Positions 1 to 5,217 of a stretch of 5,819 nt of DNA are shown piece by piece. The position numbers and the translations under genes were made by a program. The notes under the pieces were generated by a model. It saw only the letters and a program-made list of their open reading frames with translations, ran no database searches and was not told where the DNA came from. How positions within the stretch are numbered: position 1 is the first letter of the stretch; each line of letters opens with the position of its first letter. Source of the stretch: Alphaproteobacteria bacterium UBA3637 (GTDB taxonomy: Bacteria > Pseudomonadota > Alphaproteobacteria > CAAHEQ01 > UBA3637); contig DFKU01000004.1 of assembly GCA_002373615.1 (NCBI GenBank), positions 1-5,819 of the forward strand, given 5' to 3'.

Positions 1-331
1 AAGGGAAGGTGCAGGATGGGTTTTGGGCAAAACCCCTCTGACTCCCCTTGTTCTTCAAGGGGAGTATAGATTTCAATTCCGACATCAATTCATTCTGCGT
101 TTTCCACTTGGATTCATTGTGTCTCATTGCGCCCCAGATTAAATTGTCCGCTGGACAATTTCCTTTCTTGGAGGCGTGGATCAAGTCCGAGGATGACAAT
201 GAGGGGGTGGAGTGCCCACGCTGTCCCGTCATTGCGAACGAATGTGAAGCAATCTCATCAGATTGCCACGTCGCCAAAAGCTCCTCGCAATGACAAATTG
301 AATTTAAATTCTCTTTATTTTCTCTAACCAT
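1..331 (-). CDS. Open frame of unknown function built largely from palindromic repeats; 3' end outside the window
   Basis: The ATG at 331 follows a near-perfect Shine-Dalgarno, and 110 codons stay open to the window edge with no stop. The first residues, MVRENKENLNSI, look like an ordinary protein start. From about codon 13 the translation becomes the read-through of the repeat at 228-294 (CHCEELLATWQSDEIASHSFAMT). It continues through a second repeat remnant (SSDLIHASKKGNCPADN) and a short possibly unique stretch (MRHNESKWKTQNELMSELKSI, 69-89), and ends in a third repeat (LPLKNKGSQRGFAQNP). No known domain is recognisable. It may be a real gene with in-frame insertions of the kind described for Rickettsia palindromic elements, the surviving 5' end of a decayed gene, or a chance open frame, since such repeats often lack stops. 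Confidence is that translation starts here, not that a functional protein is made. Confidence 0.33.
   Translation of the reverse strand, partial: MVRENKENLNSICHCEELLATWQSDEIASHSFAMTGQRGHSTPSLSSSDLIHASKKGNCPADNLIWGAMRHNESKWKTQNELMSELKSILPLKNKGSQRGFAQNPSCTFP
18..65. repeat. Double-hairpin repeat, CTCCCCTTG/CAAGGGGAG type
   Basis: ACTCCCCTTG (41-50), loop TTCTT, CAAGGGGAGT (56-65) is a perfect 10-bp stem. Beside it GGGTTTT (18-24), loop GGGC, AAAACCC (29-35) forms a 7-bp stem. Adjacent CCCCTTG hairpins with GGGTTTT arms resemble another widespread class of dispersed intergenic repeat. The flank 1-17 (GGGAAGGTGCAGG) is probably part of the same element, which may extend outside the window. Confidence 0.6.
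141..206. repeat. Small palindrome plus degenerate GTCATCCTCGG-type repeat
   Basis: AAATTGTCC (141-149), loop GCT, GGACAATTT (153-161) is a perfect 9-bp inverted repeat. Next to it, 177-199 read on the minus strand as TTGTCATCCTCGGACTTGATCC, one arm of the common alphaproteobacterial TGTCATCCTCGG(G/A)CTTGA-type repeat, whose partner arm is degenerate. The two may be one composite or two neighbouring elements; copy number cannot be judged from one window. Confidence 0.5.
228..294. repeat. Dispersed palindromic repeat, GTCATTGCGA...TCGCAATGAC type
   Basis: The outer arms GTCATTGCGA (228-237) and TCGCAATGAC (285-294) are perfect 10-base inverted repeats. An inner perfect hairpin, GCAATCT (249-255), loop CATC, AGATTGC (260-266), sits between them. 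This GTCATTGCGAnnnn...GCAATCT...AGATTGC...TCGCAATGAC design is a familiar high-copy intergenic repeat in many proteobacterial genomes. Here it follows within about 20 bases of the AsmA-distal ribosome binding site. Confidence 0.8.
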
Positions 332-334
332 TTT

Positions 335-342
335 ACCTCCTT
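335..342 (-). promoter_or_regulatory. Strong ribosome binding site, AAGGAGGT
   Basis: AAGGAGGT at 342-335 is an essentially perfect anti-16S match, three bases before an ATG at 331-329. No gene inside the train has a site this good, which argues that a real gene begins here. GGAGGT (340-335) can pair with ACCTCT (440-435) in the structured leader, six consecutive pairs including one G-U. Confidence 0.55.
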
Positions 343-345
343 TTT

Positions 346-378
346 AAATAAAAACAAACTCCACTTATCATAAGTGGA
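346..378 (-). terminator. Intrinsic terminator candidate or attenuator between structured RNA and ribosome binding site
   Basis: On the minus strand TCCACTTA (378-371), triloop TGA and TAAGTGGA (367-360) form a perfect 8-bp stem, followed at once by GTTTGTTTTTATTT (359-346). Half the stem pairs are A-T, so strength is moderate. It ends only four bases before the Shine-Dalgarno of the next frame, the usual place for an attenuator. It could equally be the 3' end of a stand-alone RNA. Confidence 0.48.
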
Positions 379-507
379 CGGACATTGAACGACTGCGTGA
401 TAAATGCAGAAACTACCTATTCTATATATTCAGTAGAGGTCCGCCCGAGGGCGGCTCTCATCACAACGGATCGTTCATATCCGACACTTGAACCGGTGTC
501 CAAATGC
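350..507 (-). ncRNA. Candidate structured RNA: small RNA or riboswitch-like leader
   Basis: No known RNA family was recognised. On the minus strand one mutually compatible fold can be drawn by hand. A closing helix joins GGACA (501-497) to TGTCC (384-380). A hairpin CGGAT/ATCCG (483-479, 471-467) has a 7-base loop. A helix pairs 465-458 with 403-396 (core GTGAT/ATCAC, two wobbles). It encloses a GC-rich hairpin CCGCC/GGCGG with loop CUCG (454-441), extended by AGAG/CUCU (458-455, 438-435) across a 2-base bulge. The loop segment TGAACGA (477-471) pairs perfectly with TCGTTCA (392-386), a 7-bp pseudoknot. A promoter-like sequence lies just upstream and a hairpin plus T-rich tail starts two bases after the closing helix. 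This organisation fits either an independent RNA of about 155 bases or an aptamer-plus-terminator leader for the frame starting at 331. Hand-found helices can arise by chance; conservation was not tested. Confidence 0.42.
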
Positions 508-513
508 CCTTTT

Positions 514-542
514 AGAGTAAAAAAAAATAAAACAAATTTCAA
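514..542 (-). promoter_or_regulatory. Sigma70-type promoter candidate, TTGAAA-17-TACTCT
   Basis: On the minus strand TTGAAA (542-537) is 5/6 to the -35 consensus, with exactly 17 T-rich bases before TACTCT (519-514), which keeps the most conserved TA and final T of the -10 box. The predicted start is near 507-506, about five bases before the first helix of the putative structured RNA (from 501). That positional agreement is the main support, because the -10 is otherwise a poor match and the tract is low complexity. Confidence 0.4.
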
Positions 543-581
543 CAAAAAAATTAAAATAATCTGCCTAAAGCGCCAGGGGCA
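541..581 (-). terminator. Possible weak terminator at the end of the prfB-to-AsmA gene train
   Basis: TGCC (581-578) can pair with GGCA (565-562) with a few further pairs and bulges, inside the last codons of the AsmA-like gene. A T-rich run follows on the minus strand (bases 557-544, interrupted by AA at the stop codon). The stem is short and bulged, and the T run starts several bases after it, so this is a weak candidate. No better intrinsic terminator is visible between the stop codon and the promoter-like sequence. Confidence 0.22.
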
Positions 582-3500
582 ACCGTTTTTAAGGAATTCC
601 ATTCCACTTGCGGGTCAAATAAAGAGCCCGTCACTTCGAATGGCACATTAATTAAGCCACCCCCCGCGCTGTCACGGAAAAGCCATCCAAGGACGGGGAT
701 TTTTCCAGGTAAGCTGTTGATCGCATAGGCAGGAACAACAGCGCCCGAAAGAGCTAACTTCAAATTTTGAATTTCACCTTTAAAGGTAATCCCCATGTTT
801 GTACCAATGGCAAAGGCATCCTTTAACGTCAATTTAAAATCAGGCGTCAATTGGAAGGGGACTTCAATATCATCAAAGACCATATTTTTCCCACGAAAGG
901 CATCCACAATACCCAAAATGGTCATGGTCTGCAAAAGGAAGCTGGTTTCCTTTAATTCCGAGTGCTCCACCTGAATTTTGCCATCCAAAATGCCTTCCGG
1001 ATTTTGATTCGCCGCCAAGGACAGCTTGCCGCCCGTAAATTGATTGGAGGCATTCAAGCGTTCCATTAAATCCCCCAAATCGGAAAAACTGCCTTGAAAT
1101 TGATTTTTTTGCGCATCGTACACCAGAACAAAAGGCTCTGAAGCAACAGCTTGCGCATGGAAATTTTGCCACAGATTATTTTGGCGCTTTCCCTTAATTG
1201 AAACATCCGCAAATGGCTTGACTGAATTTAAAGAAAATTTATCCAGCGCAATATCCAGTTTTATATTGGGGGGAATAATTGCTTTTGATGAATCCTTATC
1301 CTCACCAAAGGAAATCTTTGATAAATCATAGGCCTGCCAATTTTTACCCTTAAGGGTTAAAGAAAAATCTTGCGGTGTAGAATTCAGTTCACCCGAAAAT
1401 TGATTGGGACCCGCCAAAACTTCCTTCAACAAAATTTGCAAATTTTGCTTTGACCAATTCGCCGAACCCTGTATTTTTAAGTCTTCCGCTTTTCCCGTTA
1501 AAGAACCCAAAATATCCCATGAAAAAGCGCCTTGAGTATCATTAACGTTGTCAAATTTAAAAGTTGCCTGCATGGAATTATTGGATTCTTTTTGAACTGC
1601 AAGGGGCAAAAGATCTACATGCGCGGACTTAGCATCTAATTTTAAGGTACCAGAGTACAGGTCTTTTTTATTTTTAGAGGCCACCAAATCTATCCCTATT
1701 TTTCCCATTATCCATGGTTTTAATTCAGGCATTAAAGTGACCAGGTCTGAGGCCTGAAGAAGACCGGACACTTCATAATCAGATGTTTTATCCTTTGCAT
1801 CAAAATATTCATGCCAAAAAACTTTTAAGGGGGAATTTTTCATGGTAATCTCCCCCGCAATTTCCAGCCCATTGTTATTAACATCTAATGTCAAATCGCC
1901 GTCCTTTAATCCCCAATCTTGCAAAGGGGCATTAACTTTGACCTTTTTCATTTCCGCATAAACAACCGCCTGAACATCCTCAGTGGACAAATTTTCCAAA
2001 AGCGGAAAAGATAGATGCACCAAGGCCTCAGCTGTCCCAGACACCATAGAGGGCTTCAAGTCAAACATTTGAGGAAACTCCAATGGTTTGGAAGAAATGA
2101 GCTCCAATGACTCGCTTACAGGGCCCGCCACATCCAAATCAATTTGAAGCCACGATTCATCTTTATCTAAATCGGTAAACAAAAGATCTGCTTTTCTTAA
2201 AACAAGCTTATCAATAGTTCCTTTGTCCGCAATAATATGAACTTTATCAGGATAAAGAAGAACTTGAGCAGAGACATTATTCACTGCTTTCATGGGATTT
2301 AAGTAGTCCACATGGACCCCTTCTGCATGAATATCTCCAAACAGGTCCGTCAGTTCATCACCTGTAAAATAAAGGGTAAAATCAGCCTGAGTTAATTTCC
2401 CTTTTGAAAGATTTTCTTTCACCCATGCATGGGCATCAGGTCCTTGCACCGATGGCCACAAGGCAGGAACTTGATTGGTGGGAACGTCATAAAGAGTCGC
2501 CTTTAAGGTCGTTTTTAAATCTGTCATCTTGCCCGTATTCAAAAAAGCGTCTATCCCCAATACATCTAAATAAAAATCTGCGGGCTTTTCGTTTTGAAGT
2601 TTGACTTTGGATGAGGCAATTTTTAAAACCTTCGCCCCCTGCCCTAAAGTACCATTGATATCAACCGATTCCACGTGATAGAGGTTATCTAGTTCCCCCA
2701 TTAAATTTAAGGTACCAGATTTAAGTGTTTTGGCATTAAATTGAATTTTTGAAATGTAATCCGTCAATTTTTGATTGCTTTTAGCAAGATCAAATTCGGC
2801 CCTTGCAGAAAATTGAACATTTAAGTTAGCTTGTTGCAATACTGGGATAAAAGAAGATATCTTTTGTAAATTCAATTCATCCAGTCCTGTTTCAACTGTC
2901 AAAATGCGTGTCCAACGATTTAAACTGGCCGTCGCCAAAAGACTTGATTGAATTCCTTGCCCCACCAATGTTGCCTTTAATTTTGCACGATTCGAAAAAC
3001 GAAAACGACGCGTTAAGTCCAAATTCGCCCCTTCCACCTTCCAATCTTGATTGAAGCGATTATCCTGAAGATGAAAATTGGCCTCGGTAATACGCAAGTC
3101 CTGAATGGCCAAAATTCGGGTTAACATCTTTTTAAAATTAGAAAGGTTCAAGGTGTGGGCAGAAGATTGTTGAGCTTTCACAATAACCGTCCCTGTTTTT
3201 TCAATAATCATTTCCAAAAATGGCTTTTCCACGATAATTGTACTGGGCAAATAATTCAATGTTAAAATATGCCATAAATCATAGGAAAAATGGGCTGAAG
3301 GCGCCGAAAATAAAACAGAATCATCTGAACGCAAAACTTTAAAGTTTTCGATATCAATTTGAATCAAACCATCCCGCGACCAATCGGAAGTTAAAATAAC
3401 AGATTCTGCCTTTAAGTGGTAATCACTTCCTTGAGGAAACAGGGCTTGTTCAATTTCGGGCATATACTTCATGGCGTCCATAGGTTCATTATGCAAATGG

Positions 3501-3607
3501 TATAAAACAATTCCCCCCAGTACGATAACAAGAGCCACGAAAATTTCAAAAATCTTCCATCCTATGGAACCAAATATTCGTGAAAATTTTAAAAATCTTT
3601 TAACCAC
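551..3607 (-). CDS. AsmA/YhdP-like protein (DUF3971 and AsmA-like C-terminal domain), inner-membrane anchored, periplasmic
   Basis: A 1018-residue member of the AsmA/YhdP/TamB superfamily, large beta-rich periplasmic proteins thought to carry phospholipids between the inner and outer membranes. One N-terminal membrane span lies at about residues 19-37 (IFEIFVALVIVLGGIVLYHL region) after a basic stretch, which predicts a periplasmic body. An AsmA-like N-terminal segment (DGLIQIDIENFKVL to IIVEKPFLEMIIEKTGTVIV) follows. The central part, about 390-610, has the DUF3971 pattern HAWVKENLSKGKLTQADFTL, then HVDYLNPMKAVNNV, then DVAGPVSESLELISSKPL. The last 160 residues, about 859-1018, match the AsmA-like C-terminal domain: SFLLQTMTILGIVDAF, DDIEVPF, GAVVPAYAINSLPGKIPVLGWLF, GSLFDPQVEWN. 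The start is GTG at 3607, immediately after the permease TAA, with GGGGG six bases upstream. Length is typical of alphaproteobacterial relatives. The frame is uninterrupted. Lipid transport is known for relatives and only inferred here. Confidence 0.9.
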   Translation of the reverse strand: MVKRFLKFSRIFGSIGWKIFEIFVALVIVLGGIVLYHLHNEPMDAMKYMPEIEQALFPQGSDYHLKAESVILTSDWSRDGLIQIDIENFKVLRSDDSVLFSAPSAHFSYDLWHILTLNYLPSTIIVEKPFLEMIIEKTGTVIVKAQQSSAHTLNLSNFKKMLTRILAIQDLRITEANFHLQDNRFNQDWKVEGANLDLTRRFRFSNRAKLKATLVGQGIQSSLLATASLNRWTRILTVETGLDELNLQKISSFIPVLQQANLNVQFSARAEFDLAKSNQKLTDYISKIQFNAKTLKSGTLNLMGELDNLYHVESVDINGTLGQGAKVLKIASSKVKLQNEKPADFYLDVLGIDAFLNTGKMTDLKTTLKATLYDVPTNQVPALWPSVQGPDAHAWVKENLSKGKLTQADFTLYFTGDELTDLFGDIHAEGVHVDYLNPMKAVNNVSAQVLLYPDKVHIIADKGTIDKLVLRKADLLFTDLDKDESWLQIDLDVAGPVSESLELISSKPLEFPQMFDLKPSMVSGTAEALVHLSFPLLENLSTEDVQAVVYAEMKKVKVNAPLQDWGLKDGDLTLDVNNNGLEIAGEITMKNSPLKVFWHEYFDAKDKTSDYEVSGLLQASDLVTLMPELKPWIMGKIGIDLVASKNKKDLYSGTLKLDAKSAHVDLLPLAVQKESNNSMQATFKFDNVNDTQGAFSWDILGSLTGKAEDLKIQGSANWSKQNLQILLKEVLAGPNQFSGELNSTPQDFSLTLKGKNWQAYDLSKISFGEDKDSSKAIIPPNIKLDIALDKFSLNSVKPFADVSIKGKRQNNLWQNFHAQAVASEPFVLVYDAQKNQFQGSFSDLGDLMERLNASNQFTGGKLSLAANQNPEGILDGKIQVEHSELKETSFLLQTMTILGIVDAFRGKNMVFDDIEVPFQLTPDFKLTLKDAFAIGTNMGITFKGEIQNLKLALSGAVVPAYAINSLPGKIPVLGWLFRDSAGGGLINVPFEVTGSLFDPQVEWNSLKTVAPGALGRLF

Positions 3608-4570
3608 TTACATCCCCCAGAAGTTCATTATAAGAATAAATGCATAAGAAAGCAAGCCCGAAAATAAAGGTGCCCAAATCCAGCTGAGAACAATGGACAA
3701 AAGGGCTTCCCCCCTTAAGCCATATCCCCCTTTTGCAAAGGATATCCCCACAATCGATCCCACCAAAGAAGCAGAAATAGAAATAGGAAGTGCGGGAAAA
3801 AGTCCGTTATGAAATGAAAAAAGTAAAAGGGTGAGAGCTGAGGAAAAACCTGCTATCAAGCTTTCAACAGAGGAAAGGGGAAATAATTTGAAAGAAAGCA
3901 TTCTTATCACCTTTTTGGACGCCATCAAGCAGCCCAGCCCTGCCGCCATAGAAAATAAAAGAGAGAGCTCAGGAACTTGTCCCACCATTTGCGAAAAGGG
4001 GGTCATCAAAACCGGCAAGTTATTTGCCCCCAAACTGTAAGCCGTAAAAGACCCCACAAAAACCCACAGAACACGTACCCACATATCGCGTCTTAAAAGA
4101 GGAACGGGATACTTTTGTAAAAAAAGACGCATAATTTTAAAAAGAATAAATGAAAATGAACAGGCGATGAGGGGACTGTAAAACCATCCTAAAAAGATAT
4201 CTATCACCTGATCCCAGACAATATCATTGCTTAAAGCCAAATTCCAACCAATCAAGGCCCCAATTGACACTTGTGCCACCGAAGCAGGAATACTGAGGCG
4301 TGTTAAAAGCATCATCATCATGGTCACAATGATAGAAAAAGAAAAAGCCCCAGAAAGAGTATCAAAATGAGCCAATTCTGACATGGTCACTGAGGTACCG
4401 GAACTGTTAAAAAAGGCCCCCAAAAGCAAGAATAATCCTGTCAGGAAGGCTGCAAACTTAAATGACACAATCCCCGTTCCAACGGCTGTCCCAAAAACAT
4501 TACTGAAATTATTGCGCCCAAAAGCCCAGGCAAGAATCAGTCCCCCAAAAAGAAAAAATTCAATTGTCAT
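3608..4570 (-). CDS. PiT-family inorganic phosphate/anion permease with altered signature motifs
   Basis: A 320-residue polytopic membrane protein with the two inverted halves of the PiT (Na+ or H+ coupled phosphate) family, roughly residues 1-115 and 165-320, joined by a short loop carrying KYPVPLLRRD. Family marks are GRNNFSNVFGTAVGTG at 18-33 (canonical GANDxxN), PASVAQVSIGALIGWN at 95-110, GANNLPVLMTP at 181-191, and LPISISASLVGSIVGISFAKG at 261-281. The Asp of GAND is Asn in both halves (N21, N184), Ala19 is Arg, and the usual STTH after Pro is replaced in both halves (SVAQ, SISA). The substrate may therefore differ from phosphate, or this may be a divergent subgroup. It follows the DUF47 gene with a 4-base ATGA overlap. 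No clear Shine-Dalgarno precedes the ATG, so translation probably depends on coupling. The reading frame is intact and full length for the shorter PiT proteins. Confidence 0.88.
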   Translation of the reverse strand: MTIEFFLFGGLILAWAFGRNNFSNVFGTAVGTGIVSFKFAAFLTGLFLLLGAFFNSSGTSVTMSELAHFDTLSGAFSFSIIVTMMMMLLTRLSIPASVAQVSIGALIGWNLALSNDIVWDQVIDIFLGWFYSPLIACSFSFILFKIMRLFLQKYPVPLLRRDMWVRVLWVFVGSFTAYSLGANNLPVLMTPFSQMVGQVPELSLLFSMAAGLGCLMASKKVIRMLSFKLFPLSSVESLIAGFSSALTLLLFSFHNGLFPALPISISASLVGSIVGISFAKGGYGLRGEALLSIVLSWIWAPLFSGLLSYAFILIMNFWGM

Positions 4571-5217
4571 AAGGCGTGCTTGGTTCCCATTACTTTTAAT
4601 TTATCGGCCGCATCTTCAGTCATATCCGAAATTTTCTCTAAACTATAAATAAATTCCTTTAATTGAAGTTGACGCGACAAATTTAAACGTTTATCAGTGA
4701 AGGTAAGAGCCTTTAAATCTATTGCCTGTAGGTCAACCTGATGTTCCAAGGCATAGGTGATTTGAATTTCATCATCCACATTGGCCCCCGAAAAAAAGGT
4801 CTTTACACCCCCGATAAAAGAGCCCACGCAATCCAAAGAAGTTGTCATCATTTGAAGAAGAGGTAAGTGGAGTTTTTTAGGGATTTCAGGCTGTTCTACC
4901 CCCCATAAAATCATATCTGATTCATATTTATTGATGATTTTATCACAGGCTTCCAATAAATCAATCAGATCAGAACGCATATCTGGCAGCAACATATGGT
5001 GATACAAATCCAATTCCATTTGACGGCGTAAGGCATCATTTTCGGCTTCCAGAGCACTCACCTGTTTTTTGAAGGCCGTAAAACGTTTATTGACACCTTT
5101 ATTTAAATATTCTTCCAAACCTTGTTGTACTAAATAACCTGCTTGAATAATATTCATCAAAAACAGTGTAACTTGTTGTTCCAATTTTTGTGTTTTTTTA
5201 AACAAAATAAAGCTCAT
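4567..5217 (-). CDS. DUF47 / PhoU-like protein, probable partner of the PiT permease
   Basis: A 216-residue, mostly alpha-helical protein of the DUF47 (PhoU-related) family, likely a cytoplasmic accessory or regulator of the adjacent permease. Family-like features are the helix with EAENDALRRQMELDLY at 57-72, followed by LLPDMRSDLIDLLEACDKI at 76-94. These match the family pattern of an acidic helix, a Pro-Asp-x-Arg turn (P78, D79, R81) and a helix of acidic metal-ligand type. A second acidic stretch (EHQVD, 158-162) and a C-terminal helix with EKISDMTEDAADKL (194-207) fit the usual second half. Length is typical (about 210-220). There is no signal peptide or membrane span. The ATG at 5217 is preceded by six G's three bases upstream, a strong if unusual Shine-Dalgarno, and overlaps the prfB stop (ATGA). 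Its own TGA overlaps the permease ATG. Family membership is fairly secure; the biochemical role is inferred from context. Confidence 0.85.
   Translation of the reverse strand: MSFILFKKTQKLEQQVTLFLMNIIQAGYLVQQGLEEYLNKGVNKRFTAFKKQVSALEAENDALRRQMELDLYHHMLLPDMRSDLIDLLEACDKIINKYESDMILWGVEQPEIPKKLHLPLLQMMTTSLDCVGSFIGGVKTFFSGANVDDEIQITYALEHQVDLQAIDLKALTFTDKRLNLSRQLQLKEFIYSLEKISDMTEDAADKLKVMGTKHAL

Noticed and set aside
48..327. Two overlapping plus-strand ORFs of 81 and 66 codons
   Set aside because: Both are read-throughs of the palindromic repeats, and neither has a Shine-Dalgarno. The 66-codon translation (SPRMTM..., SHQIATSPKAPRNDK) is the typical spurious product of these repeat families.
481..500. 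tRNA-like T-arm, GGTTCAAG context on the minus strand
   Set aside because: The bases flanking the TTCAAGT loop do not form a 5-bp T stem, there is no acceptor stem, anticodon arm or CCA, and no alphaproteobacterial tmRNA tag sequence is present.
417..602. Minus-strand 61-codon ORF, and the possible leader peptide MRAALGRTSTEYIE at its 3' end
   Set aside because: Its ATG lies inside the end of the AsmA-like gene, it crosses the promoter-like T tract, and no Shine-Dalgarno precedes either ATG. The GC-rich codons are explained by the hairpin. A short regulatory peptide is not excluded but has no support.
385..651. Plus-strand 88-codon ORF across the intergenic region and the 3' end of the AsmA-like gene
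   Set aside because: Its first codon is a TTG with no ribosome binding site, it is antisense to a real gene and to the structured-RNA candidate, and the translation shows no domain.
873..1172. Minus-strand 99-codon ORF inside the AsmA-like gene
   Set aside because: It is an out-of-frame shadow of the C-terminal domain region, which reads as a well-matched AsmA-like sequence in the main frame.
2422..2433. Perfect 12-base palindrome CCCATGCATGGG
   Set aside because: It lies in the middle of the AsmA-like coding sequence and encodes the expected HAWV segment. A 12-base palindrome with no loop or flanking structure is plausible by chance.
1640..2720. Repeated TTTAAGGTACCAGA near 1643 and 2706
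   Set aside because: Both copies encode the same short beta-strand motif (SGTLKL and SGTLNL) in one repetitive beta-rich protein. The similarity ends at the motif, so no mobile or regulatory repeat is needed.
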